Below, piece by piece: positions 31,246-40,052 of a DNA stretch of 64,000 bases (position 1 is its first letter; each line of letters starts with the position of its first letter). A program made the translations under genes and the position numbers. The DNA is taken from assembly GCF_000252125.1 (NCBI RefSeq), contig NZ_AHKF01000018.1:558001-622000 (forward strand). Reading direction: 5' to 3'. The notes beneath the pieces were generated by a model, which searched no databases, was not told the DNA's origin, and worked only from the letters and a program-made list of their open reading frames with translations. This stretch comes from Flavobacterium frigoris PS1 (lineage in GTDB: Bacteria > Bacteroidota > Bacteroidia > Flavobacteriales > Flavobacteriaceae).

Positions 31246-32151
31246 TTAGGGTAGAAGATCTTCTTCGGGTCTTGATAGATCACTTGGTTTGTAGCCAAAT
31301 CTTTTTTTGAAGGCTTTATAGAAGTTAAGATAGCCCTTAAAGCCGTTCAGATATGCAATTTCTTTTAAAGAAACAGCTGTTTGCCGGATCATTAGATTTG
31401 CTCTTTTCAAGCGTTCCTCTTGATAAAAGTTATAGACACTTGTTTTGAAAAAAGTTCTAAAACCATTTTTTAATATGTGTTCTTCAATAGCAAACATTTG
31501 AGCCAAGGAATGTAAAGTGGGTAATGGTTCATCCAGATGACTTAAAATATAATCATGCAGATTTTGCACCGCAGTAACTTCATTGTGTTTGCGAATTTTT
31601 GAACCAGAGAGACGGTCATTAATGTCACGCATCTCTTCAAGTATGGTTGATACTGAACTTACAATTATTTCATCGCTATATAGTAATCGTGATACTGTGC
31701 AAAATGATGGCAGCAGGTGATTGTCACCGGTAATTAAAATTAATTGCAAAGTAGTGTTGTAATTGGAGTTTTTATCTAATTCATCAAGAATACCTTTCCA
31801 AAGATCTTTCGATTGCTGAGCGATCAATTTTCCAAAGTCGGTATTGATAATTGTATCCGGTTTATATTTAAGAGTGTGTGGCACCTCATTATTAAAACTC
31901 AATAAAACAAAATCATTATCCAATACAAATGTTAATTGAATTAGATTTTGGTACGGATAGTAAGCACTGTTATGTCCTGATGCCAGACTTATTTTTTGGA
32001 GATCTTCTGCAATTTTATTTAATGCGACAGCAATATTTTTTAATTCATCATTACTATTATCCTGGATGCGGAAGGTCATATTTCCAGTTGCCATTTCGAA
32101 CAGCATTTGGTAAATACGTTTAATCCGGACCTGATTAAATTGGTCTGACAT
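31246..32151 (-). CDS. AraC-family regulator with N-terminal HAMP-like and PAS-like region
   Basis: This 301-aa protein ends in a clear AraC double HTH: LHSLAQMFAIEEHILKNGFR, then AVSLKEIAYLNGFKGYLNFY and FKKRFGYKPSDL. The first 60 residues (ATGNMTFRIQDNSNDELKNI) look like a soluble HAMP-like segment, and residues about 70-180 could be a PAS-like sensor. It reads toward the MauE and DUF6520 genes and is probably their activator. Upstream are a TAGGTTTG promoter box and a CAATTCGGGAAT palindrome shared with the 12-13 kb locus. The two loci may be under a common regulator or family of regulators, which is inference. Confidence 0.87.
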   Translation of the reverse strand: MSDQFNQVRIKRIYQMLFEMATGNMTFRIQDNSNDELKNIAVALNKIAEDLQKISLASGHNSAYYPYQNLIQLTFVLDNDFVLLSFNNEVPHTLKYKPDTIINTDFGKLIAQQSKDLWKGILDELDKNSNYNTTLQLILITGDNHLLPSFCTVSRLLYSDEIIVSSVSTILEEMRDINDRLSGSKIRKHNEVTAVQNLHDYILSHLDEPLPTLHSLAQMFAIEEHILKNGFRTFFKTSVYNFYQEERLKRANLMIRQTAVSLKEIAYLNGFKGYLNFYKAFKKRFGYKPSDLSRPEEDLLP

Positions 32152-32201
32152 ATTATATAATTTGAAGTGATTTGCTGGTGGAAGAAATGGAATAACCTTT
32201 G

Positions 32202-32209
32202 CAAACCTA
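32202..32209 (-). promoter_or_regulatory. Promoter -7 box of the AraC gene
   Basis: Minus-strand TAGGTTTG matches the Bacteroidota TAnnTTTG consensus, about 50 bases upstream of the AraC start. The expected -33 TTTG is not clear, which would fit an activator-dependent promoter. Confidence 0.4.
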
Positions 32210-32242
32210 TCAAAATAAATTATTTGAAGCTAAAAGTATAGT

Positions 32243-32260
32243 GTTCAATTCGGGAATTGA
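32243..32260. promoter_or_regulatory. CAATTCGGGAATTG palindrome upstream of the AraC gene
   Basis: TTCAATTCGGGAATTGAA is a near-perfect palindrome about 35 bases upstream of the -7 box. The same core occurs at 12086-12129 and 13588-13627. Confidence 0.65.
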
Positions 32261-32289
32261 ATAGGTATTTTTTAGAAAAAAGTGAGTGG

Positions 32290-32315
32290 TGTCCTTCGAC
32301 AAGCTCAGGATGACA
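32290..32315. repeat. CCTTCGACAAGCTCAGG-type dispersed repeat
   Basis: TGTCCTTCGACAAGCTCAGG followed by ATGACA is a short repeat that I know from intergenic regions of many bacterial genomes. Only one copy is seen here. No function is implied. Confidence 0.5.
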
Positions 32316-32612
32316 GGGAATAGTGAGAAGTGAATGGTGAAACGATTTTAAATTTCATAATCAATGTGTAATTCTTGAGACGATCTATAGTTGAGGTGTG
32401 GAATAATTGGATTTATTGTAGTTTGGTTTTTAGGTGTTTATCGTAGATGGCCGTTTTAAGAGTTAGGAAGAGATACTGATTTATGGTAGAGGGAATAGTA
32501 TGGGTAAGGAGTGAAAAATGGATGCGGTGTCTTTTTTTATGCGTTTTGTTTTAGTGAAAGCCCGTTAAGAATTAAAATTATTATGGAATACTTTTACTTC
32601 CTACAATTTTCG
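32316..32612. other. Intergenic, nothing recognised
   Basis: Roughly 300 bases of mixed composition after the dispersed repeat. I see no gene, hairpin or promoter that I can support. Confidence 0.4.
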
Positions 32613-32614
32613 TA

Positions 32615-32665
32615 ATATCACTAAAAGTGGGTATTGTGTATACAACTTTTTAAGTTTTTATTTAC
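32615..32665 (-). repeat. Repeated intergenic site, copy 3 (inverted)
   Basis: On the minus strand GTAAATAAA (32665-32657) is followed after exactly 25 bases by CCCACTTTTAGTGATATTAC starting at 32631. It has the same spacing as the copies at 6184 and 20181. Confidence 0.7.
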
Positions 32666-32785
32666 AAACTAAGAGAAATTAATACAAATCGACAATAATT
32701 TTGATACATTGTATATCTTTTCGGGTTGGGTTAAGAGCGATGGTGCTATTGAACAACTCTAGATGAGCCAGAGAGTAGAAGATAG

Positions 32786-33043
32786 TGTATACTGGAATAT
32801 TTTAGCAAAGCATACCAACATTTGAAAAAAGAACAAAATTATAAAGTATGGTAAAACGGCTATCATGCAGAGCATATTTATAGTAACAAATTCACACGTC
32901 AAAAACTAGATTACATGCAAAACAATCCTGTAAAAGATAGAATTGTTACTTTACCAGAAGATTATTATTATTATTTTAGGTCTGCTAGAAATTATGCCAG
33001 TTTAGATAGCGACTTGGAAGTGATTTTGTTAGATTTGTTTTGA
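32786..33043 (+). pseudogene. Remnant of an IS200-like/RAYT transposase C-terminus
   Basis: Translation in this frame gives an 86-codon fragment with an internal stop (TAA at 32852). It contains YKVW-stop-NGYHAEHIYS, RQKLDYMQNNPVKDRIV and SARNYASLDSDLEVILLDLF before the final stop. These are the typical C-terminal motifs of REP-associated tyrosine transposases. The catalytic N-terminal half with the HUH motif is missing, so the gene is dead. Confidence 0.75.
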
Positions 33044-33197
33044 CAATCTTTTAGGGCACAGTTGAACACCTGCGCTAACGATTGTCGTTTTGGCAATACT
33101 GCGCGATAGGATGGTAGTAGTCCCTTTAAAGAAACAGATACATTCTATTATACTAAAACAAAATGTAATTATGACCCTTATAAAAACCTTTGGAATA

Positions 33198-34808
33198 ATG
33201 CCTAGATATTTTAATTTATTACTGTTATTCTTATTCATTTCTTGTAGCTCAAAAAAAAGTAGATTGTCTGAGAGCAATTATTTTAATAAAAATTATTTTT
33301 ATAACGATTCTCTAAAAGTAGGAATTGATTTTGATAAAAATATTCAATTCAAAGAAGTTTCTCTTTCTAAAGCAATGGAATACAGGCAATTATTAAAGAA
33401 AAATAATTTATCGTCAAAAGATCTTTTTTTAGTTGCAGAATCAAAAGAAAATGGTAATGAAATGTGTTTTTTCTACCAGGAAATAAAAGCATCGGATGAC
33501 AATTTAAGTAGTTCTAAAATTGTTATCAATGACACTATAAGTAAACTTTTGTTTTTTGAAAAACAAAAAGGGAAGAGAAAAGTTTTTGGATTAATAAAAG
33601 ACATTTCAATTAAGGGCAATAATTCTTCAATATACGGCACTGATTTGTTGAATAAAATCAATATTGATTCATTGAATACTAGAAAGATGTCTTTCCCAGC
33701 GATATTTATTTATAATTTTCCGAATGTTCATCCCAACCCATTTTATGCAAGCAAAAAATTAGCGACAGCCCCTTTAAAAGCTGAAGGAGAAAATAATACT
33801 AAATTCCAATTGCTATCTACTGTTAATTCTTTTATGTCAAATAATAAACTGTATGATTCTTTAATTACGAGTTACGAAAAACTGCGCAAAGAAAAATTTA
33901 ACTCTTTGATTGCCGATTTATCTAGCGAAGATGACGTTTTTAAAGACAATTCAATTTTTGTGAAAATTGGAGAAATAGCAAAAGTGAACAAGGTAATAAT
34001 GCTTAATGAGGATCATTACTATCCAAAACATAGAATGTTTGCGATGGAATTACTAGCAACTCTAAAGGACAAAGGATATAATTATTTGTCATTAGAAGGG
34101 TTTAATGTAAGTACAGAAAAGGAGTTGACTCCTAACTATCGTAATGGACTTTATACAAGCGAACCTTATTTTGCCCATTTCATTAGGAAGGCAATAGCAT
34201 TGGGGTTTACTGTTTCAGGACATGAAAACGTTGATAAAGGGACTGGAAGAGAAATTGGTCAGGCAAAAAATATTATGAAGATTTTAGAGAAAGATCCTAA
34301 TGCTAAAATTTTTGTATATGTGGGGCATTCTCATATTGAAAAGAACGATGATAAGGATAAATGGATGGCAGAGTATTTTAAAGAATTATCCGGAATTAAC
34401 CCAATTACAATCAACCAAACAGTCATTTGTGCAGACACTAAAGAAGACTTAATTTTAATTCCTCGCAAATATCTTACCGATACAACAAAGATAACATCGT
34501 CTGCAGATTATTTTTTGGTTAACAATTTGAAGCCAAGTTTAAAATTTATATACCCGAACATGTTATTCAAAAAAGTAATTATTAAAGACAGAAAATTTTC
34601 CAACTATAAAAAGAAGGAAATTTTGGTTGAAATAATTGATTTTAAAGAATATAATTTAATGAACAACTTAGCTATTCCAATTCAAAGCTATATAATAATC
34701 CCTAAAAAGAAAAAAATTAGTTTTGAATTGCCAATAGGGAAATACCACGTTTTTGCAAAAACAGATGATAATCAAACAATTTATGATGATGATATAATTG
34801 TAAATTAA
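33198..34808 (+). CDS. Lipoprotein with EreA/ChaN-like domain
   Basis: I chose the ATG at 33198 rather than the one at 33090, because it gives a clean signal peptide with a lipobox (LFLFISCSS), predicting a lipoprotein of about 536 aa. The middle contains KVIMLNEDHYYPKHRMFAMELL and NYLSLEGF, then FVYVGHSHIEK. This pattern of paired acidic/His motifs resembles the erythromycin-esterase/ChaN/TIKI superfamily. The substrate is unknown. The C-terminal 100 residues form a separate, perhaps beta-rich domain. The gene stands alone after a RAYT remnant. The family call is tentative. Confidence 0.6.
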   Translation: MPRYFNLLLLFLFISCSSKKSRLSESNYFNKNYFYNDSLKVGIDFDKNIQFKEVSLSKAMEYRQLLKKNNLSSKDLFLVAESKENGNEMCFFYQEIKASDDNLSSSKIVINDTISKLLFFEKQKGKRKVFGLIKDISIKGNNSSIYGTDLLNKINIDSLNTRKMSFPAIFIYNFPNVHPNPFYASKKLATAPLKAEGENNTKFQLLSTVNSFMSNNKLYDSLITSYEKLRKEKFNSLIADLSSEDDVFKDNSIFVKIGEIAKVNKVIMLNEDHYYPKHRMFAMELLATLKDKGYNYLSLEGFNVSTEKELTPNYRNGLYTSEPYFAHFIRKAIALGFTVSGHENVDKGTGREIGQAKNIMKILEKDPNAKIFVYVGHSHIEKNDDKDKWMAEYFKELSGINPITINQTVICADTKEDLILIPRKYLTDTTKITSSADYFLVNNLKPSLKFIYPNMLFKKVIIKDRKFSNYKKKEILVEIIDFKEYNLMNNLAIPIQSYIIIPKKKKISFELPIGKYHVFAKTDDNQTIYDDDIIVN

Positions 34809-34886
34809 TGACAAAATTCCCCTGAAGCCGCATTCTATGATAAAATACAACTAGAAAACGTTAAATCATCCAGCAGATTTATAGTT

Positions 34887-35147
34887 CTATTTCTCTGATT
34901 TTAGCTCTTTTATGATGCGTTCGATTTTTGCTTGTTGTAGGTTACTTTGCTCATGAAATTCCTTTTGTCTTCTGTCGAACATGACTTGTTGCTGAAGACG
35001 TTCTTCGTTTAATTCATTAATTCTTTTTTCTAAAATCAATGTCTCATTGTAACTATAAATAAAGAGCGCCAATAACAATGCCTGAATGAAGAGATAAAAG
35101 CCATCAGGCCATAGTAGTTTAAGTGTTTCAATTGTTTTTGATGCCAT
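34887..35147 (-). CDS. Small membrane protein with coiled coil, 86 aa
   Basis: I do not recognise the family. One hydrophobic segment (GFYLFIQALLLALFIYSY, residues about 16-33) is followed by a charged coiled-coil of about 50 residues (EKRINELNEERLQQQVMF onward) that should face the cytoplasm. It lies about 150 bases downstream of the integrase on the same strand and may be part of the same element. Confidence 0.6.
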   Translation of the reverse strand: MASKTIETLKLLWPDGFYLFIQALLLALFIYSYNETLILEKRINELNEERLQQQVMFDRRQKEFHEQSNLQQAKIERIIKELKSEK

Positions 35148-35301
35148 AGTGTACCATTTTTAAATTGTTCTTTTAAAAAAAATATAAACCTAGATAAATA
35201 TAGTACAAATTATAAAATACTCTGTTTCGTTTCAAATTTCATTTAAACTCTAGCTATTAACGAAGTCTACTTTCATTGTTTGCTAGTGACATGTAAAAAA
35301 T

Positions 35302-36549
35302 TTAATTGGTTTTTTTTATAATTTCTACATTGTTTTGGTTTGACATTTTGTTTCGTAAAATCATCATATCCTCACTCACTTTTTTATCTAATATTTTTGC
35401 ATAGTGTTGTGTGGTTCTTAAACTTTTATGCCCTAACATTTTGCTCACGCTTTCTATGGGAACACCATTTGTGAGCGTTACAGTTGTCGCAAAAGTGTGT
35501 CGGGCTATGTGGAAGGTTAAATCTTTTTTAATACCGCAAACGTCCGCAATTTCCTTTAGATAGCTATTCATTTTCTGATTGCTTAAAATGGGTAGCAGTT
35601 TATTTTCATTTATGCATTGTGGATGATTGGCATATTTTAGAATTAATTCTTCCGGTATAGGGAGGAGGGGGATTCTTGAAGCTGTTTCTGTTTTTTGTCG
35701 ATGGGTGAATATCCACTTCCCGCCATCAATACCCATACTTATATTTGATATTGTTAAGTTTTTCACATCGATGTAAGCCAGACCGGTAAAGCAGCTGAAA
35801 ACGAAAATATCTTTGACTAGGTTTAGTCTCTCAGTTACTAATACTTTGGAATAGATATCTTGAACTTCTTCTTGCGTTAGATAATCTCTTTCGACTTCCC
35901 TAATTTTTGATTTATAGTTTGCAAACGGATCTTTGTCCAACCACCCATTTGAAATACAGATTTTGATTATTTTCTTAAAATTCTTAATGTATTTTACTGC
36001 CGTGTTGTTGGCGCATTTGCGTACACTTCTCAAATAGAACTCATATTCTGTGATGAAAGAATGATCTATTTTGTTGATTTCGATATCGTATATGTTGTAT
36101 TTCCACTGCAGGAAGTCTTTGGTGTGCTTGAGTGAGGTTTTGTATCGCTCTAGTGTTCCAAGTGCGTATTCGAGCCCTATTAGCTCTTCTACTTTTCGAT
36201 TGTGTTCTTCGAAAATAGGGATGAGCATACGTTCACGTTCATGGATGCCGAGAAGTCTATTTTTGAAAACTTCAATTGTGAGAGGTTCATTCCGGTGAAT
36301 TAATTCCATTTGGATGTCGAATATTTTTGATTTCATTAAATCAAGGTATTCATTTAATGAACGAGCGTTCTCTGTATTGCCTTTCATTTTTGACATCTCA
36401 GGTGACCATTTAGCGGAATCTATAAACTTTTTGGTACTGAACTCCATTCTATTTCCATCGACAGTTAATCTTACGTAGATAGGAAGTAGACCTGCAGCAT
36501 TAGCTTTTGTGCTCTTCGCATAGAAGTGCAATGTGATTTTAGTTTTCAT
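35302..36549 (-). CDS. Tyrosine recombinase, CTnDOT-type integrase (copy 1, intact)
   Basis: This 415-aa site-specific recombinase has an N-terminal arm-binding region (residues 1-100), a SAM-like core-binding domain (about 110-210) and a catalytic domain. The box II motif is HIARHTF, followed by LGHKSLRTTQHYAKI with the nucleophile Tyr. The position of the first catalytic Arg is occupied by Ala (SCFTGLAYIDV), as in IntDOT relatives that also lack it. The start lies about 270 bases from the 3' end of tRNA-Ser. The leader with AAAAGGTTACCAC.ATG is conserved in the broken copy at 48108-48962. Confidence 0.92.
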   Translation of the reverse strand: MKTKITLHFYAKSTKANAAGLLPIYVRLTVDGNRMEFSTKKFIDSAKWSPEMSKMKGNTENARSLNEYLDLMKSKIFDIQMELIHRNEPLTIEVFKNRLLGIHERERMLIPIFEEHNRKVEELIGLEYALGTLERYKTSLKHTKDFLQWKYNIYDIEINKIDHSFITEYEFYLRSVRKCANNTAVKYIKNFKKIIKICISNGWLDKDPFANYKSKIREVERDYLTQEEVQDIYSKVLVTERLNLVKDIFVFSCFTGLAYIDVKNLTISNISMGIDGGKWIFTHRQKTETASRIPLLPIPEELILKYANHPQCINENKLLPILSNQKMNSYLKEIADVCGIKKDLTFHIARHTFATTVTLTNGVPIESVSKMLGHKSLRTTQHYAKILDKKVSEDMMILRNKMSNQNNVEIIKKTN

Positions 36550-36765
36550 AGTGGTAACCTTTTAATTAGTATTCAATTTAGATTTGTAAAGAATATCAAA
36601 CAAGATGTCCAAATGATGAACCCGTCAAGGAACATAGATTGAACTGGTTGTTTGAAAGGTTTAAGTTGATTTAGCGAGACCCTAATTTTTGAAAAATTCT
36701 AGGGTCTCGATTATATCTCGTTAAGGATGAGATTAGATGAATAATTTGAATATGTCATAAAAGCA

Positions 36766-36799
36766 AAAACCCCGTAAATCATAAGATTTACGGGGTTTT
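36766..36799 (-). terminator. Terminator downstream of tRNA-Ser
   Basis: AAAACCCCGTAAATC and GATTTACGGGGTTTT form a perfect 15-bp stem with a 4-base loop. It lies 20 bases after the tRNA 3' end on the minus strand and is duplicated in diverged form at 49168-49201. Confidence 0.85.
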
Positions 36800-36819
36800 G
36801 ATACCATTTGTTTTTGTAC

Positions 36820-36907
36820 TGGCGGAGAAAGAGGGATTCGAACCCCCGGACCTGTTACAGTCAACAGTTTTCAAGACTGCCGCATTCGACCGCTCTGCCA
36901 TTTCTCC
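36820..36907 (-). tRNA. tRNA-Ser (anticodon UGA)
   Basis: The minus strand folds into a class II tRNA of 88 bases, with acceptor GGAGAAA/TTTCTCC, discriminator G and an encoded CCA (36822-36820). The anticodon loop is CTTGAAA, giving UGA. A long variable arm and the T-loop GGTTCGAATCC are present. A 20-base block from its 3' end (36817-36836) recurs at 49219-49238. Confidence 0.93.
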
Positions 36908-37387
36908 AGTGAGCGGCAATCATTTGCTGATTGCGAGTGCAAATTTAACCTTTTTTTTGATTTAGAAAATAGAAAATTAGTTTTTTTTACTTTTTTTTAA
37001 GCTTGCTCTCAAAAGCAGCATTTTACAAGCATTTTAAAAATTAAAGTCAGTGACTTTTTTTTTGTGTTTCCATCCGGATAGATTTAGATCGGTTACTTAT
37101 TCTAGAAGGGAGAGTTGTAAAAAGAAATTAAATCCACATAATTGTTGGTTTGTGCTAAATCAAATTTAAATTGATGAGGAGGGAGTTCTGGTTTTAAGTG
37201 ACACCGCTTTATGATTAATAAATTATTCTAAATTAAAACCAGATAAAGATAGGGTTTACTTAGCTTTTTTGGTGTCATTAAAGTTTAAATAACAAACATG
37301 TTAATAAATAGGTTAAGCGTTTCTATTGGTTCATTTAATGAATGCCTTTTTTTAGAAACTTTATCCAATTATAAGATGTTCAGCCTG
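36908..37387. other. Intergenic, upstream of tRNA-Ser
   Basis: This AT-rich region must hold the tRNA promoter. No coding frame is supported. Some segments (GAGTGCA...CCTTTTTTTT near 36935) resemble 49294-49325 of the second segment copy. Confidence 0.4.
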
Positions 37388-37564
37388 TTACATTTTCAAA
37401 ATGGTGTATTGGCAGAATTCTTCTACAGACACAAATTCGTTTTGAAGCTTATTAAGCTCCTTTATTATGTTTTGCAATAGTCTAATGCTTTGACGGTAAC
37501 TCTTGCCAGTTATGCGCTGTATGTCTTTCGGGTAGATGCATAATCTCTTGGGTTCTGTTCTCAT
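37388..37564 (-). CDS. Small mobile-element protein, 58 aa (copy 1)
   Basis: This frame encodes RLCIYPKDIQRITGKSYRQS, then RLLQNIIKELNKLQ, and ends VSVEEFCQYTILKM. It is nearly identical in its core to the 67-aa protein at 49445-49648. The pattern is common in Bacteroidota elements and may be a small DNA-binding or regulatory protein. It is somewhat shorter at the C-terminus than copy 2. Conservation between the copies supports it as a real gene. Confidence 0.6.
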   Translation of the reverse strand: MRTEPKRLCIYPKDIQRITGKSYRQSIRLLQNIIKELNKLQNEFVSVEEFCQYTILKM

Positions 37565-37657
37565 ACTCTATCTATTACTTTGATCAGGCTTTGATGTACT
37601 CTAAAGTGCTATTTATAAGACTTTAGCTAGCATAAATTTATGAAAAAAAGAGATTAA

Positions 37658-38638
37658 TTAGTCGGTTTCAAATAATCTTTGGTATCGGTCTTCTAATAGT
37701 GTTTTGTATTTTTCTTTGAATGCATGCGACAGGAATGAATTGTTGATCCACTCGATGGCGATAGGTTTGTTTTTATGGAACCGCTTTGCCATTCCCTTTA
37801 TTTGTTTTTCATTCAAGCCAAGGGTAATACCCAGTCTCTTGAAATGTTCCCATTTCAGTTTTTTCTTTTTACCTTCTAATGTCAGGGCTAGTTCCTCGGT
37901 GTCGTCTGGATTTACGATTGCCACGTTTAATAGATCATAGGCGGGCGCCAATGTCCAGGTTTCACCAGAGTGGATCATCGAAAAATTTTTGAGATGCATG
38001 TCATTATTTCCAGTTAAGAAACTGAAAATGGCCAGTTCCAGAAAGTACACTTTGTCGAGCAAGGTGTTGTCCGAAAATTCATCTAAGGCCTTGCCTATTT
38101 TTTCCATAGAGCTTTTGTACTTGTCGAAAGCTTCCGTGATTTGGAACATGTCCAGCATATGAATTTTTTCTCCAGTTTCTGTTCTGTCGATGCGTTTGGT
38201 GATGTAGGACAGTTCACCCGACTGCAGGCGGATTAAGCTTGACATCACTGTATTGATGCCAAAAGCTTCCGCTATCCGAATAGTGACGTGCTCATTTTCG
38301 GGCATTTCTGGAAATTGTGCGGATGGTGGTTTGAAAATATAGTTTCCTCCCAAAGCACCCACCACAGTAAGGCGGCCTTTGTTTCCGTCATGGATGGTAT
38401 CGTTTACAATAGACAGGGACAATTTGGGTTGTACTCCAGGAACTGCTACGCTACGTTCAACTACATTTTTGGCCAGATCTACCATTTGCTTTAGCGAATG
38501 CTCGAATACCGGTTGTTGTTTGCTGCCGAAGAACTCTAAGCTGCACTGCTCGTGAAAATCCCCGGCAGAATCGTCGGCTAATGGTTTGTAACAATAGAGG
38601 CATTTCTTAAACATCTTCGTTTGGTATTGGTTGAACAC
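37658..38638 (-). CDS. HipT-like kinase, HipA C-terminal domain toxin
   Basis: This 326-aa protein is a HipA-type Ser/Thr kinase that lacks the N-terminal subdomain, as in HipBST systems. It shows GVQPKLSLSI near residue 49, the ATP-site segment GGNYIFKPP, the catalytic motif NNDMHLKNFS and the metal-binding Asp in LAPAYDLL. HipA/HipT kinases phosphorylate aminoacyl-tRNA synthetases and halt growth. The start overlaps the preceding HipS-like gene by 32 bases. The N-terminal CLYC...C segment (CLYCYKPLADDSAGDFHEQC) could be a small zinc-binding site. Confidence 0.9.
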   Translation of the reverse strand: MFNQYQTKMFKKCLYCYKPLADDSAGDFHEQCSLEFFGSKQQPVFEHSLKQMVDLAKNVVERSVAVPGVQPKLSLSIVNDTIHDGNKGRLTVVGALGGNYIFKPPSAQFPEMPENEHVTIRIAEAFGINTVMSSLIRLQSGELSYITKRIDRTETGEKIHMLDMFQITEAFDKYKSSMEKIGKALDEFSDNTLLDKVYFLELAIFSFLTGNNDMHLKNFSMIHSGETWTLAPAYDLLNVAIVNPDDTEELALTLEGKKKKLKWEHFKRLGITLGLNEKQIKGMAKRFHKNKPIAIEWINNSFLSHAFKEKYKTLLEDRYQRLFETD

Positions 38639-38939
38639 TTACTGCTCCGATACAATTCTGGCAACAGGCGAGGAGTAAGCCCATGCGATCGTTTGGATTA
38701 ATTTTCCAGTTTTTGGAGGCTATATCTAGCAACCATCCCTCCGGAATCAATCCTTCAAAAAAAGGAAACAACCGTTTTTCGGTGTAGGCTTTTGATTGTA
38801 CTGGCATGGTCAAACTGATGCTTTCTTTTGGATGCTCTGCAATAAAATTTTCATCGTATTGAAAAGTATAATCTCCATCATCCGTTTCCGTGAGTATTCC
38901 CGCTAGGAAGTCTTTATAATATATGGCTGCTTTTCTCAT
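38607..38939 (-). CDS. HipS-like protein, HipA N-terminal subdomain
   Basis: This 110-aa protein corresponds to the N-terminal subdomain of HipA as a separate polypeptide. It shows FQYDENFIAEHPKESISLTM, then FPFFEGLIPEGW and NDRMGLLLACCQNCIGAV. In HipBST from E. coli, HipS is the antitoxin and HipB boosts it. Here it overlaps the HTH gene upstream by 4 bases (ATGA) and the kinase downstream by 32 bases, so all three are translated together. Confidence 0.87.
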   Translation of the reverse strand: MRKAAIYYKDFLAGILTETDDGDYTFQYDENFIAEHPKESISLTMPVQSKAYTEKRLFPFFEGLIPEGWLLDIASKNWKINPNDRMGLLLACCQNCIGAVSVQPIPNEDV

Positions 38940-39163
38940 AGTTGCTTTTCGTCATTTTGGGATAATTCTCTTGCACTTACTGGAGCCAAAGTATGGCCAA
39001 ACATTTTGAGTACTTGGTTTACTTTTTCCAAATTCAGGTTTTCTTTACCCTGTTCTATTTTTCGAATAACAGTCAATGCTACACCAGCACGTTCCGCAAA
39101 GGCTTCCTGCGTTAGGTTTACCTCATTCCTTTTCTCTTTTACAAAATCTGCTATTGTCTTCAT
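38936..39163 (-). CDS. HipB-like XRE antitoxin/regulator
   Basis: This 75-aa Cro/C1-type HTH protein reads VNLTQEAFAERAGVALTVIR. I chose the ATG at 39163 (MKTIADFV) because the longer frame from 39220 would run through the operators. It is the first gene of the tripartite toxin-antitoxin operon. Three related palindromic sites lie at and upstream of the start (39168-39264). A near-identical protein is at 49776-50003 without its partners. Confidence 0.87.
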   Translation of the reverse strand: MKTIADFVKEKRNEVNLTQEAFAERAGVALTVIRKIEQGKENLNLEKVNQVLKMFGHTLAPVSARELSQNDEKQL

Positions 39164-39167
39164 GGTT

Positions 39168-39264
39168 ATATGCTTTTGCAACGATTCTGAACAAATATAG
39201 TTAATTATATGTAAAAGCATATAATATATTACAAAAATGCAAATCTATATGTAAATGCATATAG
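39168..39264. promoter_or_regulatory. HipB-type operators of the tripartite toxin-antitoxin operon
   Basis: TATATG-TAAAAG-CATATA at 39206-39223 and CTATATG-TAAATG-CATATAG at 39245-39264 are inverted repeats with a 6-base spacer. A half-degenerate copy (TATATGCTTTTGCA) lies at 39168-39181 next to the start codon. The same sites occur upstream of the orphan regulator at 50003. Confidence 0.7.
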
Positions 39265-39448
39265 ATTCCGGATTTAATTATTCGAAGTTACAAACTGACA
39301 TTTAGATCGATTTCTGCCATATGGAACAGCAGTTATAATTTCACATTGAAATTCACTTCATCTTTGTATATAATCAATCAAAAAGCGTTGCAACAGGATA
39401 ATGATTGATAGGATTTTAAAAAGTTATTCATGTAAAAAGTTAGGAATT

Positions 39449-39808
39449 ATGGCAAGACAGAACGGCATAATCAAATTGAAAGGTACTATCGGGGATATTA
39501 CCTTTTACAAAACCAAAGATGGACATTTGGCTCGTGAAAAAGGAGGCATCGATGCGAAAGGAATTGCAACAGATCCTGCGTTCCAGAGAACGCGTGAAAA
39601 CGGAGCCTAATTTGGTAGAGCAGGAAAGGCTGGAAAAATGTTGAGAACAGCATCTAGAACCTTGCTTATCAATTCTACATACAGTAGAACGGTGAGCCGA
39701 TTGACCCAATCCATGGTCAAAGTGATCCAAGCAGATTTAGTGAACGACAGAGGATTACGTAATGTAATTGATGGCGAAGCAGAATTGGAAGAACTACAAA
39801 ATTTGTGA
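39449..39808 (+). pseudogene. Truncated copy of the 251-aa element protein
   Basis: This is homologous to 50272-51027. It starts MARQNGIIKLKGTIGDITFY, has an in-frame TAA at 39608 where copy 2 has GAA (Glu), and keeps the same frame to about residue 115, where similarity ends and a TGA follows. The rest of the protein and the downstream genes are missing. Confidence 0.85.
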
Positions 39809-39965
39809 CTAATTTACTCAAGCCGCTATTTTAAATAAATCTCTCAACTCTATTTCTTTTTACCAATCTATTTTATATTAAGATTTAAATAACTTATGTG
39901 AATGTTCGAATAATTTTGCAGTAAATAATTACATTGCTATTGCATTTGGGTCTATAATATAATCA

Positions 39966-39993
39966 AACTCCGAAGTCAGGAGACTGCGGAGAG
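39966..39993 (-). terminator. Candidate terminator of the kinase-regulator operon
   Basis: CTCCGAAGTC and GACTGCGGAG form an imperfect 10-bp stem with a short loop, about 60 bases downstream of the response regulator stop. On the minus strand TTTGATT follows. A closely similar hairpin lies at 59526-59549. Confidence 0.5.
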
Positions 39994-40052
39994 CTGGGTG
40001 TTATTTCCGTCATCTTGCTTTTATGAATGGTATCCATTCAAATTTCCGAATT

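Noticed and set aside
33043..33085. attC-like site before the EreA/ChaN-like gene
   Set aside because: GACAATC/GATTGTC and GCGCTAAC words are present, but no matching box is found after the gene, so a cassette cannot be supported.
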